A stretch of 64,000 bases of DNA from Pyxicephalus adspersus (lineage: Eukaryota > Chordata > Amphibia > Anura > Pyxicephalidae), in assembly GCF_032062135.1 (NCBI RefSeq), contig NC_092859.1, forward strand, positions 52,634,716 to 52,698,715, read 5' to 3'. This document shows positions 47,402 through 59,419 of the stretch, piece by piece (positions within the stretch are counted from its first letter, which is position 1; each line of letters opens with the position of its first letter). The position numbers and the translations under genes were made by a program. The notes below the pieces were generated by a model that had not been told where the DNA came from, did no database searches, and saw only the letters and a program-made list of their open reading frames with translations.

Positions 47402-47668
47402 TTAACCTGGCTTTGTGGGGCGTATTCTTTTAGTCCTTTTTGTTACTGTAGTATATTTGAAAGGCTTCTGAAGCTCCACCACACCTTTGGGATACCTCTT
47501 CATAAAATGAACATCTTGCTGATTTTCTTGAGTTTTCGGGCCCTTACGTGGCCTTCCTTTTTTTGTAAATCCAACATACCAGCCAGTGTATTTAGTTGAC
47601 ATCAAAGCTGTGTAGTTATTTTCTAACACTTTTTCAATGAAGACACACTCCTTACTGGCTCCATCGGG
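47402..47668 (-). CDS. fgf18: FGF18-like gene, last coding exon
   Basis: This terminal exon encodes 88 residues and a TAA stop at 47402-47404. It follows a strong acceptor, a long pyrimidine run ending TTTTTAG. The protein starts [13 protein letters not shown], then [10 protein letters not shown] (an N-glycosylation site at NYT), [26 protein letters not shown] and FKYTTVTKR, and ends in the basic tail RIRPTKPG. It completes the beta-trefoil, including the second conserved cysteine (KECVF), the heparin-contacting GRPRKG loop and the C-terminal tail. That tail, with FKYTTVTKR, is the FGF18 signature; FGF8 and FGF17 end differently. It joins in phase to the exon at 59312-59418 across an 11.6-kb intron. 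An ORF caller would start at the internal methionine at 47629, but the exon begins 39 bases upstream at the splice site. A teleost fgf24-type paralogue is the main alternative; I consider it unlikely in a tetrapod. Confidence 0.96.
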   Translation of the reverse strand, partial: PDGASKECVFIEKVLENNYTALMSTKYTGWYVGFTKKGRPRKGPKTQENQQDVHFMKRYPKGVVELQKPFKYTTVTKRTKRIRPTKPG

Positions 47669-47671
47669 CTA

Positions 47672-50600
47672 AAAATTAACAAGAAAAAAAGAAGTCAACA
47701 AAACTACAGTGCTTTAATAAATGAAACATGTGCTTTAATAAATGAAAAGCTGTGAATGAAAGGCATGAAAAGTTTTATGATTTTATTATCTAAACAAAGC
47801 TTCACACATTTAAAGAACATTACCAGCCTACAAATTGAAATCAGTTGAAAAAAACTAAATTGGGTAAAACATTTTGAAAATGACCTCCTATGTGCATTAA
47901 ACATGCATTTTCCCATCTATACCTTCACTCTTTAATAAACTATTTTAATTTTTTTTTTTAATTTTCACTCTGGACATGTCTCCATATGTCCCTTTTTTGC
48001 CCCAGCCCCCTTTCCCCAACCAACATTGATAACATCATAGTTGTGTTGAATACTTTGTTTAGGGCTTTGCTTTTAACTCAAAAAGTCAAAGGGGGCTTTA
48101 AAATCATGTTTCCCTGGCAATAGTTTAACTATTTGCAAAAATAAATTTCACAGTTTCATCACTAGTGATAGGGAATAAATTGCTAATTGAGTGGGTAGAG
48201 CCCAAAAATCTACACTCAAGAAATGGAAATCATACACGAATGAAATACCAGGCATCTAGTTTAGGATCCCAGTTCAATAGTAGCTTGCATGACTTTGACC
48301 TTTACATCATATAGTGAAGGAAAGTCTCTTTAAAAAGGCTGCTACCTAGAGAAACTTGTATCTAAAAAGATTGAAACTGCTATGCCAGGCTAGTAATAGT
48401 GGGTCTAATCTGTATTCAGTCAGTGTGTTCTTACCATAGTGATAGTAATGAGAAGGCACTGGCTCCCTAGAATTCTACACTGCCTATGGTTCTGCATTCT
48501 AAGGACTTATCACTTGGATACAAAAAAATACAATGAAAATCCACTTTACAAAAATAGCCGGTCACATGCAAGGTCAAAAAGTTTTCTTCAAATGAGCACT
48601 TTGCCTGTTCCTTTTTTTTACCGTTTTACCGTTTTCTTTGACACATATATTTTCCTTTCTTTTTCATGTTTTATTACATAGTTTGCCTGGAATATTTTAA
48701 TAAAGTTGTTTCTATTCCACAAAGTGAGGTATTTCTCTTTCCTTTCCTTGATATGGCCTTTATCCCACATTTTGTTAACCCTGTCCCCAACTTTTTTTTT
48801 TCTTATAAAAACGTGTAAAATTGGTTGATATGTTAATGTTAAATCTAATATATCCTATATCTAATATATAACAGCTATCTTGTTATAGTGAGATGTGTAT
48901 TTTGTTGTATCAATGAATTTTGTCTGTAATCTTTGGTTGGGTTGTAGTAATCATCTGATGAATACTCCAGAGCTGTATGCTTATACATATTGGTGGCTTT
49001 ATATAACCTTTGTTGTATTGATTTTTAAATGTTTGTTCAGTATATCACACTGATTTTGATCCATTGTTTATTTTTCCCATGTTTACCTTTTTTCAGTTAT
49101 GCACATTAAACAAGTTTTTGGAACTTAAATAGTGAGGTAATTGGGAAATGAGTTAACTGTCTGTAAAAACATTTTTGTCAGTGAGAAGGAGAAAAAACAC
49201 ACAGTTAACTATGGTTATAAATGGATGCCTGTATATAAGCAATCAACTATATAACTATCAATAACTCCTATTCCATTATTTTTAACAAATATAAATTTAA
49301 ACCCTTTTGTGCGGCTGTGTAAATCCTTAACTACTAAGTCCAAAACACAACAAGTTCCCCAACAGGTCAAACCCCACTCACGCCTACATCAGGGTGGTCT
49401 TCCCTGGGGATGCCACATGCAAAGCAATGCAGAGTGGCTTTACCTACAGGTACATCTGAATGAAGTAAAGTCAGTTTTTGCACCATGACATGCATGAAGT
49501 GGGAGGTGTTCTACAACCAAGCTACAGGGTACAGTCTATTCTGCCAAATGACCAAACTTTTTGTGCCAGTCCACATGCCTATTAAGAGTGACAATAGGTG
49601 CAGTAGGTGCCCTCCACTCACACACTTTGTTTCCTCCTTCTTTGGTAAGAGGGCCCTCACATGATTTGATTCCAAATTCTCTATAGAAAAAAATTACACA
49701 TTTTACACATTGCTCATACTTACGATATATAGAAGATTTTATAGCCAACTGTCTCAAAAATTACAAAAATATTTATGTAGAAGTCCCTGCTAAAAAAATA
49801 ATTATAGCGTTGCATGGATTTATGATTTATAGGAATCTTCCTTCATAAGAAGCCTGCTGTTGATTTATTGGTACTGTAAATGTTTTTATTTTAATGTTAA
49901 ATGCTCTGTGTAATTGGTGTGAATATTAAAGCACATAAATCAATTAAGACTAATATAAATATTAAAATATTAGGACTATTAAATACAAATACACTGAAAT
50001 ATGTACGCATAAGAGTTAGAAATCCAAGGTAGTACACCTAGTGTTATCCTTAAATATTTTATGCAAACTACCCACATGTAACAATACATATGCCAATTAA
50101 TTTTTAACAGTTTGCTCATGGGTTGTTGGAGCATAGTTATAATCAATGCAAATATTACAATCCTTGTGCTTTTATATATTACATACTGTATATATGGTAC
50201 ATTCAAATGTTGCCAATTTGTTGGCACCCTGTACATGTGCAACTCAGTTGGTTGCTGGTATACCTGGCACATGCTGGCTTCCCCTGCACAAGCAAAGGCT
50301 GATTGAACTTCAGCAGAAGTTAGATTATCCCAGCCAGGCCAATCAAAGCAAATATGAAAATAAGAAATCAAAGAAGGGAAAAGATGGTGGGGTCTGTGTT
50401 GGAATGGGGACAGGCGAGTATAAATTAGAATTAGTACTGCTCTAACTTAAAATTGAGTCAATCGCTGCAAAAAATAAATAAACAAAAAATAGTGACTTCT
50501 GTAGCTCCATTTACTAAAGTCAATGTTTAAAAAAAATAAAGTGTAAACAAAGTTTTATTAAAAAAGGATAATTTGCAGGATGCTTCACTGTTATCTTGTT

Positions 50601-51140
50601 TGTGATCTAAATCTATCCAAAGACAAAGCAGAACTACTGGCTTCTATACTTGAGCAGCCGTTTTTGCCTCTGATTGATCTGCATAAAATATTTTGCCACC
50701 TATCCATATTAGGCTAGGCTTGATGAAGAGCCTTGTAAAGTAAAACATAAATATTTAACAGTTTTATTGTATCTCAATATTTGCGTACAGTCATTCAGTT
50801 ATCAAGTCCTTAAACAAATGGTAAATCCCAATACCCCAACGTGTTTCGCAGTACTTGCTTCTTCAGGTGATATAAATACCCGGATATCAAGTGACAAAAT
50901 AGAGAATAAACTGTCAATCCGATATTTAGCCATTTTTCTTAAACTACATCAGATACAATAAAACTGATGATTATTTATGTCTTTCTGTGAAATAAATATA
51001 TAACTATATAACTTTCATGTTACTAACCAGAGGATATGATTTAGATAAACTAAATCTGTTTTTCTCTGCAATAAGAATCTTTACACATTTAAGAGGTCAT
51101 TTCTTCCCCCCTCTTCTCTTTTCCTATATATTTTTTATGT
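47672..51140. other. Intronic sequence, no recognised element
   Basis: AT-rich intronic DNA beside the last FGF18 exon. I see no element boundaries. The frames at 49979-50445 lie on both strands and look like chance ORFs. Confidence 0.35.
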
Positions 51141-51149
51141 CTTTCTAGG

Positions 51150-52080
51150 ATTTTTTTTTTGTATATTCTTAATTTTTTTTTAGAAAAAGAAACAAAATTG
51201 ACATGCAATCAAAAAGAGATACAAAAATAGAGATGACAATCACAAATACTACAATATAGACTATTTCAAACAGCATGAGACAAGGTATAGTCCATGTCCG
51301 ATATTTGTTGGCCTTCATATTCATTATAATATGAATCATAATATTCACAGATATACACAGTCAGAAGTAAAGCTTTGTGCTATAACATGTAAACATTGGG
51401 GTGGATTAGCTAGGGCAAAAATGCAAAGAAGAATGTTAGAGAAAGGTGGTCAACAGAGTGGAAGTGCTGTCTCACAACAGGATGTTAAGCCACAGGGAGA
51501 CTCCAAAGGGCATATAAATAAAACACACAAAAAAAATAAGAATAACAGGGGACATATAAAGAAAGAGGGACAGGGGAAAGGTATAGAGAGTAAGAACGGA
51601 GTAAAGAGGGAAGATGGAGGAGAAGAAGGAACAATTGGGAAGGAGGGGGGCACCGCTATTTCCACTTCTGCAATCTGGGTATAAGCCCTCAATGCAATAA
51701 AGCCTGGCATTGGGGGGAATAGTAGCTAGGGTGACCAGGTTAGCAGATATTGATCTACCCAGCTAGTGCCATCAGTTGTTCCATGTGTCGTTTGGGGAAT
51801 TAGAATTGGCTCTAACTCTACTACTAGTAGAGAGTCAATATCTAGTGATAATCATTTTGGATGATGTTAGGAAATGCCTAAGGACCTGTCTCCCTTGGAG
51901 GATTTGAAAGGCCCAAGAATCATGGAGTAATGTAATCCAAGGAGTGTTTGGGTGTTAAACTGAAGCCCCAAATCGCTGAATAGCTGACCATTCCCCCTAA
52001 AAATGTAACATTGTGCCCCTGACCGCCAACATTTGTCAGATGTTGATGATGAGAATATATGGATATCAACTGGGCAGGGG
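51150..52080 (-). mobile_element. Possible L1 3' fragment
   Basis: A minus-strand block near 52000-52050 reads DKCWRSGAQCYIF, like the L1 ORF2 C-terminal CWRCG box. Low-complexity A-rich sequence follows down to the T-rich stretch at 51160-51182, which would be the poly(A) end. The middle (51330-51700) is a lysine and glycine-rich frame without a known domain. Assignment is tentative. Confidence 0.35.
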
Positions 52081-52599
52081 ACAAACAGTGGGCAATTTTT
52101 TTTTCTCCTGCGCTTTGCAGGTCACAGACATCATATGGATTAAGGCTTTCTCCCAGTCAGTGTCCATTTACGTGCTGCCTATTTCACATTCTCAATATCA
52201 TACATATAAAGGGGTGCTAACATGGGAGCAACCGCCCACCTTCCTAAGCCTACAATTCAATACGGGAGACATGCGGGCCCACTCCCGAAAAAAGTGGAGG
52301 CACGGCGTTCCCACCCATGCCCGCCCAGTACACCCTTGGTTATAGGTCAATGCTTTTGTCATAAAGCATAGCATGTATCACAGTTTGCCAGCTGAAATAG
52401 CTAAGCTGTGTGTAATGTTGGCCAAATTTGCAGCAATAATTTTAATGGAATTCGAGTTCCACTACGAATCAATCTAAACACTGGGTTATTTGATAAGCAT
52501 GCCATCACGCCAATGAGAATTTAGAATAATTGTGTGGCACTCCCTGACGCTTTTCAACAAAGCGAAAAAAAAGACAAGACCCAGGGGTGTAGCTAAATA

Positions 52600-53280
52600 T
52601 TTTGGGGATAAAGGAGAGATCCTATTAGATTTGTTCTAGGGGAAGGAACTAGTTTTGAACAACATTTCCAGAAAGACTCACAGGCACCAGGTGTGATATA
52701 TTTGATATAATCCTTAATTAAGACCACATATATGCTAAAAAACGCTATATGTATCAATATTGGCAGGACACATGGGTGTCCACTGGTAAATGCTTCCTTA
52801 AAATTCTGGCTATGGAAAAAGCATACAAAGTTCTCTTTCAGTGGTACCTTACTCCAAATCGCATAGCCAAATTCATCCCAAACTACTTGGCAGGTTGCTT
52901 CTGAAATTGCTCTCATAGGGGCACTATGTTCCAAATTTGGTGGTCCTGCCCAAAATTGGTGAAACTGTGGCTCAGGGTCTACAAATTGATTTGATATGTC
53001 CTCAACACCAATCTGAGATGGGACCGAGACCCAACCCACCCATCGCCCTGAGCCTGCAATCTGTATGGGGGACATGGTCCGCAGCTCTGGCCGGTGTGCC
53101 TCCCCCCCAAGCAGGGCCCTTCTCCTGACCCTGCTGGGGGACACTATGGCCAGAACCCCGGACCATTCAAATTTTCTTGTGGACCGTACCACTGATTGGT
53201 GACCGCTGTTTTATAGCACTAGACAAACATGACAGATTCTTGACAGTGTGATTACCCTGGATTGACTACATTACATCATG
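52600..53280 (+). mobile_element. L1-clade LINE ORF2 C-terminal fragment
   Basis: The plus strand near 52805-52990 gives MEKAYKVLFQWYLTPNRIAK, then HRGTMFQIWWSCPKLVKLWL and RVYKL, the C-terminal box of L1 ORF2 (compare 61640-61790). The rest, including a more GC-rich part at 53030-53170, has no clear frame. The minus-strand ORF at 52593-53192 is a shadow of this region. Confidence 0.7.
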
Positions 53281-53924
53281 TACTGAATTGTATCTTGCTT
53301 GTTCTATACATAGGTTCCAATTCCCTGTGAAACCCAAAATTTTACTCATGTGTGACTTTCTTAAAGTGTTTCCCAGGGTTTTTTACTGATTCTCAGTGTT
53401 CACATTGCTGAATGAATTTTAGTTAAAGGCTTCCAAATGGCTTCTAAATGTTTCAAAATGTGTTTCCCTATTGCAGAATTTATATAGGCTCTACCAGAGG
53501 TTTCTCAGGAACTCGAGTTCTTCAGTTTTTATGACTGATGAAATTTTATATCCTACATTCTGTATACTTTTATTTTTTTTCCACTTTATGCTTTTTTGTA
53601 AACCTGCTACACATGCTTTGTTGAATCTGACTTAACTGTTTTGTTATTTGCTATCTACCTTTTATACAACCAAGGTAAAAACTATTTTGTTTAAAATTTA
53701 ATCAATTCGATCTAGTTATACACAGACAATTTTTCCCAAGAATTAGTTGTCAGTCCTCTGCTCTGCAGCTTGCAGCACCCTTCCCTTTCCTTTAGCTGTG
53801 CACCGCCTGCCTTTCACCTGAGATATAACTATCTTAGCTTCCCCAGCATTTACACCAAGGCTTTGTACAGCTGAGGGGGATTTGGAATTATGCTGTAGCC
53901 AATGAGCAGAGTAGTTCCAGGCCT

Positions 53925-56125
53925 GCAAATGCTGAAGCAGTTGTAGTAATGGGAGATTTTAACTACTCTGACATTGACTGGAGTAATGGCACTACAGGTA
54001 CAGCAAAAGGCTGGAAATGTATGAATTTATTACAAGATAAGATAATTTTATGGTACAGTTTATAGAAGCCCCAGCTAGAAATGATACTCTGCTGGACCTA
54101 GTTTTTTTTTTTAACAATGCAGAGCTTATAAGAAATGTGCATATAAAAGAGAATCTGGAAAGCAGTGACCATTATATGATTTATTTTAATGTAAGTTGTA
54201 AACAGTAAGCAAAAAGAGGAAAGATAAAAACATTCAATTTTAGGAGAGCAAATTTTCCATTATTAAGGGCGGCTCTCTATGAAGTGGACTGGGAGGGAAT
54301 ATTGTTCTCAAAGAACACAGAACAGAAATTGGAATGTTTCAAGTTTGTTCTACACAAATACACTGAAAAATGTATTCCAATAGGTAATAAGTTAGGAGGC
54401 TAAAATTAAACCCCAAACGTTAAAGAAAGGGACAAAAATATAAAAATAAAGGATCACTTTTATCATTTGAAAACTATAAAGAATATAACGAAAGATGTAA
54501 AAAGGAGATAACGTGCAAAACTTCAAAATAGAAGACAGATTGCAAAAGAAAGCAAGGTAAACCCCCAAAAATGTTTTAAATATTTTAAAAGCAAAAAAAT
54601 CAAACATGAGCATGTAGGCCCCTTAAAGGATGACGGATTTACTAAACACTTTTTTTTAGCTCTGTGTACACAAAGGAAAATAGCAGAGCTCAAGTCCAAT
54701 TTGCGAATAGCAATGTCACTGCCTTGAACAAGCCACAGTGCCTTAAAATGGATATGACTGAGAAACAGTTGGACAAAATTAAGGTTCACAGGGCACCAGG
54801 AACTGATGGATTACACCCACATGTCCTCAAAGAGCTGAGCTCAGTTATTTCAAAGCCATTGTTTCTAATTTTTAGAGACTTTTTATTCACTGGCATCCTA
54901 CCAATGGATTGGCGTAAGTCTAATGTGGTTTCTATCTTTCAAAAGGGAGCAAAGTCATTACCAGGTAACTACAGACCAGTAAGTTTAACTTCTAGAGTTG
55001 GAACGGTCATAGAGAGTTTGATAAGGAACCACATAGAGGAGTTTCTGCTAGAAAATAATAAAGTATTAGCATGGATTGAAGAGAGACCTAAGTTGTCAAA
55101 CAAAGTTATTCTCTTTCTATGAGGAAGTAAGTAAATAGGTAGACAGTAGAGTAGCAGTTATTATTGTGTTCTTGGACTTTACAAAAGGATTTGACACAGT
55201 ACCCCACAGACAGTTAATATGCAAGTTAGGGTCCAAGTATGAAAATTTCAATCTGTATATGCATAGAGATGTGGCTTATAGACCGCATCCAGAGAGTAGT
55301 GATTAATGATTTATACTCTGAATGGTCTAAGGTTATTAGAGGTAACCCCCAGGGTTTGGTGTTGGGACCATTGCTTTTTAATATCCTTATAAATTATATA
55401 AAGTTTGGGATTAAAAGCACTATTTTTGTGTTTGCAGTAGTCACAAAATATTGTAATGGAATTAGGTCCATACAGGATGTACAGGGAGATCGAGACATAA
55501 TCCTGTCCCTGTACAAAGCATTGGTCAGACCTCATTTGGAATTTGCAGTCCAGTTTTGGGCACCAGTTAACAAATAGGATATTTTGAAATTGGTGAGAGT
55601 GCAGAGAAGGGCAACTAAACTAATGAAAGGAATGGAGGAACTCAGCTATGAGGAGAGATTACCTCAACTAAATCTATTCTCCCTTGAGAAGACATATTAA
55701 GGTAGGTATATGATCATCCTATTTAAATATATAAATGGCCCATACAGAGAGCTTGCTTCCCAATTATTCACTTTAAGGCCATTTATAAAGGACAAAGGGA
55801 AACACTTTTTGCATCTGGAGGAATAGAAATGAAAAAGATTTTTCACAGTAAGAGAAAATGCAAAATAGGCTCCCTCAGGAAGTAGTTTCAGCAACTTGTA
55901 TAGATTGCTTTAAGAAAAAGCTGGATGATTTTCTAGAAGCTCAGAATTTAACTGGGAATACAGTTTTAAAGTAAAGACAACAGAAACTGATGATCCAGGG
56001 AGCATCCGATTGCTTCATGGGATCAGGAAGGATTTGTTTCCCCTGTTGGAGCAAACTGAACAATTTTTTTTTTTTTGGATCAACTATGTCTATAGAGTTT
56101 TTTAAACCTAACTTTAAATCACTTG
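53925..56125 (+). mobile_element. CR1-clade LINE copy B
   Basis: Same family as the copy at 33353-41788. It encodes VVVMGDFNYSDIDWSNG (endonuclease, 53940-53990). RT motifs follow: HRAPGTDGLHPHVLKELSSV, ILPMDWRKSNVVSIFQKGAK and NYRPVSLTSRVGTVIES (54664-55122), and [20 protein letters not shown] (55239-55410). The catalytic box is changed to FAVVTK (55431-55448), where FADDTK is expected. [19 protein letters not shown] ends the visible RT at 55577, and the C-terminal part (AQNLTG-like) reaches 55960. The tail region with GATCCAGGGAGCATCC extends to about 56125. Inactive. It lies antisense to FGF18 in its last intron. Confidence 0.9.
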
Positions 56126-57295
56126 ATGAACCCTTGATATACTTGTTAGGATTATATGTGTGCTTATGTTTGGTATTAAAAATTTGGTATTATGTTTTAG
56201 TATTTGGTATTATAACAGTCTGGTATTAAAATTCAACAAAAGAAATTTGTGTGGAATGAAAGCTGGACATGCTGACAGAAATATCAGTTTGGAAAGCAGC
56301 CAGATGAATCTGGGGCATGGAAACACAAAAATTATTCCCTTAAGATGGTAAATTTAAACAAACTTTTTTGTTTGTATTTTAAATTTCTATTGAGGAAGAA
56401 ATGTTCTATAATTTTTGATTACAAGAAATATACAGATTGTAATTTAATTCCAGATTGCTGCATAGTGTATTATACATATATATATATTTTTTATATATAT
56501 TTTACACAAGAGTTACACAATTTCCACCCTATTTCCTCAGTTAAATCCAATAAGAAAATGTGATTTGTATCCACACATTGCCATTCCTCATCAACATTCC
56601 CTGAAACTTGCAGTGTTATCTATTAGGTTTTGCTACCTTTTCCCCTTTGCCTCTGTTCCCCAGTGTATCACTAAGGTGTTGAGTCCATTGCTGGTCCTCC
56701 ACTGTATGAAAGGAATTTCCACTTTAGAAGTTTTAGGCAGGCTTCTTATGAAGGAAGATTCCTATAAATCATAAATCCATGCAACCCTATACTTGTTGTA
56801 ACTAAAACAATACAGGAAACCATTATTTTCAAAGCTTCCTGACAACTTTTTAAGGTAATTGCAAATTCATTGACACCGAGTCTTCACCAGGGAACTCTGC
56901 AAAGGGTGATGGGCCAGTAGCCCTAGAGACTGCTGGGCTCTTTGCTGCAAAATGTCTCCAGTTTGCGGTTTTTGGGGTAACCATACAAGGAGGAAGAACA
57001 GATAGGCTTCTGTGTGGAGACTGGCGGTGCCCACAGGCATCAGTGAGAGACTGCGGTGAGAAGGTATCAGAGTTGGCTGCAGGCAGTTAAGGTCAGGGAA
57101 GGTGGCAGGTAAGAGTAATCCAGGTCCAGACAAATGTTCAGGGCTTGCAGTATGCAAAGCTTAACTCAGATTATGACAATATTAAGGGCAAGATGGCAGA
57201 CAAGCATAATCCAGGTCCAGGCAACAGTTAGGGAAAGGCAGCAGGCAAGCATAATCAAAGTCCAGGCAACAGTCAGAGTGGAATAGATTACAAAT

Positions 57296-58196
57296 TTTTT
57301 TTATTAAAGATGTACAATGTGCAAGCACATCTGTGTCAAATATGCCATTAAAAACCTGGTGCAACAAAAAAGTGTTAGTGCACAAGTGTACCACACAAAA
57401 AATTGCACCAGACGCTTTGCATGGTCCTATCCCAAAAGGGACTATGGCCTCTTTACTTGAACCCCCCGGGACGCAAGGCTTCTGATGGTACAAGCTTATC
57501 AACTTGAGCCCATCTAAGCTGAGCCTTAGCCTAGGCTGAGTGGCTCCAATACCTTAAAGGGTTGACCGGAGCCAAGCACTTACCAGTAACTTGAGCATTG
57601 GGCTCTTCCAAAGAAAGACCCAAGGTTAGGGAGAGCACATAAGGCTCTGCGCCCTCCCCATACCCAACTTTCAGGCGAGGCCTTAAAGAATGACAAGCGC
57701 CTTACTCGTCAGGTGCAAAGGGAAAGGTGCAAAGTCAGAGTGAAAAATCACGTACACACACAAAAAAAAAGAAAAAGTGTCATGGTATGATAGCCATGGC
57801 TGGCCTTCTGTCCGCTTATAAGAGTTCCGCCGGTCTGGCCAAAAGGTCCAGCCCAAGAAGCGGGTTGCAAAAATACAAGTGCGTAATTAAGGTGCTGTGT
57901 GTGCAATAATTACTGTGCATGGTCACTGCCATGATGCTCAGTGATTAAGGTACCCCTGGGCCACCCAAAAACCTCCTTCGGAATTTCTCATCCCCAGCCC
58001 TCAGCCTGATTGTGGCAGTCCTGCCCCCATCAGCAGGCCGAGTTAGGGAAATTGCCCCATTACAACCTCCCCACTCCAGCCTTTTATTCTAGAGTGTACT
58101 AACTTCAGCGCCTCCCCGTCTTGGTTTTTCAGTATTCAGAACTGATAAGAACAGATACTACACTTGATTTTAGCCAGAAGGCAGAGAAGCGATAGC
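57296..58196 (-). mobile_element. Chimeric retrocopy: U2 snRNA-like 5' end joined to an unidentified poly(A) RNA
   Basis: On the minus strand the insert begins GCT then ATCGCTTCTC (58193), the exact 5' start of vertebrate U2 snRNA. About 54 bases follow with few differences, including GTGTAGTATCTGTTCTTATC, the branch-site pairing region. After ATCAGTT the match fades and about 830 bases of unrelated sequence follow, ending AATAAAAAAA at 57296. The whole insert is bounded by a perfect 14-bp duplication, AATAGATTACAAAT, at 57282-57295 and 58197-58210. This is the structure expected when LINE machinery switches template between a 3' polyadenylated RNA and U2 RNA during one insertion. The 3' partner is not recognised. 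The U2 part lacks stem-loops III-IV, so it is not a functional snRNA. Confidence 0.8.
58138..58193 (-). pseudogene. U2 snRNA 5'-end pseudogene
   Basis: This is the U2-derived part of the chimeric retrocopy. From 58193 downward it shows only about three substitutions in the first 53 bases compared with the vertebrate U2 5' domain as I recall it (GGCC to TGCC, TTTTGG to TTCTGG, AAGATC to AAATC-like change). It ends soon after TTATCAGTT, where the Sm site region should follow. No proximal sequence element or 3' box is expected or seen, because it was inserted as part of a longer RNA copy. Confidence 0.8.
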
Positions 58197-58491
58197 AATA
58201 GATTACAAATGCAGAATAGCAATGTAGCTGGTGAAAAGTTACAGCAGCAGCCACTATTACTGCTGAGGCTAAAACAATCTTAGCATCTTTAAGGAGCTCC
58301 TCCTTGGCTGTGTCAGTGTTTGAGCCCAGGAAGTGAAGCTGCATGCTCTGTCAGGCAGAGACAGAGAGTGAGTGATGAGCATGGCAGACAGGCACAGGAC
58401 GCCACAAGACCGTTTGGCAGGGAATGCCATGGAAACCATGGCAAACCAACAGGTAGTGTGATTTAGAGGCAAGAATTTTACTGTAAGTACA

Positions 58492-58989
58492 ATACAGGTA
58501 GTCCCTGTTTACATACGAGATAGGGACTGTAGGTTTGTTCTTAAGTTGAATTTGTATGTCTGAATAAGTATGAATTTGTATATCGTTGTATAAGCCAAAA
58601 AAGGATTATTATTTTAATAAATGCAATAAGGACAGATGTTTGTCTCAACATGTTAATAGACAGCATGGTGTCAGTCACTGTATAAAATCCTCACTGTGAG
58701 TTAATCACAAACAAAGCAAAAAAAATCATTTAATAATTTATAGAGCAAGCTGTGCTTTGATGTGCAAAAAGAAACAGAGTTGCAGAGTTTATCTTGGTCA
58801 TTAAAGAGTTACAAGAGGCTGCAGAAAGAGCTCACCCCCCTAAGATCACCTACAACCTTAACTGTGTTTAGCAAAAGATTTCTTCTGCAAGTCATGCAAA
58901 CTGCCCCTTCTCTCCTTCAAGCCTTCGCCTTGTACACAAGCGAGCAGGGAAGCATGTCAGATGTCCTTAGCCCGGGGACTACCTGTAAA
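58492..58989. mobile_element. Non-autonomous DNA transposon with ACAGGTAGTCCC termini
   Basis: The left end TACAGGTAGTCCC and right end GGGGACTACCTGTA form an inverted pair. Inside it, GATAGGGACTGTAGGTTTGT, ACAGATGTTTGTCTCAACAT and GTTACAAGAGGCTGCAGAAA are the body of a dispersed repeat I recognise from frogs. No transposase is encoded. A TA target duplication is compatible with the ends but not proven. Confidence 0.75.
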
Positions 58990-59311
58990 TGCTATCATCT
59001 CCCAAAGGCTCTAATGTATAAAATGTTAGTAAGTGGTTGGTAAATTAATAGTATTAAAAACCATGGGGGTTTCCCACAGGAATCTAAAAACTGAAGGGAT
59101 AAAATGAAATGTTTTCTTGCCGATAATGCTTTTAGGAAAAGAAACTTAAAAGATTGTTAGTTTGGGGAATATTATATTGCTGCCTAAATTTGATGGAAAT
59201 TGTTAAAGAGGAAGATAATGAAATTAAGATGCAAGATAATAAAAAACTCCTAAACAAAGGAGCTCATGCTAATAACAAAAAAAATAATAAATAACTGAAC
59301 AAAGAACTTAC

Positions 59312-59418
59312 CTTTCCAACAAGCTTGCCTTTTCTATTCATACAAAGGTAAAAATCTGTCTCTTTTCCTCTAATCCGGACTTGGCTGCCAAATGTGTCAG
59401 TTTCCACTAGCAGCTGGG
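59312..59418 (-). CDS. fgf18: FGF18-like gene, penultimate coding exon
   Basis: This internal exon encodes part of a secreted fibroblast growth factor, a ligand for FGF receptors that in other vertebrates acts in skeletal, lung and limb development. Read on the minus strand it gives 35 whole codons after two bases of a split codon: a [21 protein letters not shown] stretch runs into [14 protein letters not shown]. This is the beta-trefoil segment of the FGF8/17/18 subfamily, with the conserved cysteine in LCMNRKG. The 5' boundary is a CTTTACAAG acceptor and the 3' boundary an AAAG/GTAAGT donor. It ends in phase 0, which matches the start of the exon at 47668. The residues fit FGF18 better than FGF8 or FGF17, whose equivalents are recalled as more divergent. 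The upstream exons, including the signal peptide, were not found up to position 64000. No stop or frameshift is present, so the gene looks intact. Confidence 0.95.
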
Positions 59419-59419
59419 C

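Larger units (their letters stand above)
56860..58490. mobile_element. LTR-retroelement-like block hosting a retrocopy
   Basis: The parts at 56860-57281 and 58211-58490 become continuous when the retrocopy at 57296-58196 and one 14-bp duplication are removed. They are G-rich and contain imperfect repeats of about 45 bp (TAATCCAGGTCCAGGCAACA units at 57190 and 57245; a related unit at 57115). The look is that of gypsy-type non-coding sequence in frogs, but no coding motif confirms it. Confidence 0.4.
47669..59311 (-). other. FGF18 last intron
   Basis: This is the intron between the last two coding exons, 11643 bp with GT-AG ends. It is largely transposon-derived. In window order it holds L1 fragments (about 51150-53280), a CR1 copy (53925-56125), an LTR-like stretch with a U2-headed retrocopy (56860-58490) and a TIR element (58492-58989). 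The parts at 47669-51150 and 56130-56860 show no element I recognise. An ACGTGTTTCGC motif of the type seen in amphibian repeats lies near 50838. Confidence 0.85.

Noticed and set aside
52593..53192. A 199-codon minus-strand frame
   Set aside because: The opposite strand carries the L1 ORF2 C-terminal box, so this is a shadow.
58138..58193. Functional U2 snRNA gene
   Set aside because: Only the first third of U2 is present, joined to foreign sequence and bounded by a target duplication; the Sm site and stem-loops III-IV are missing.
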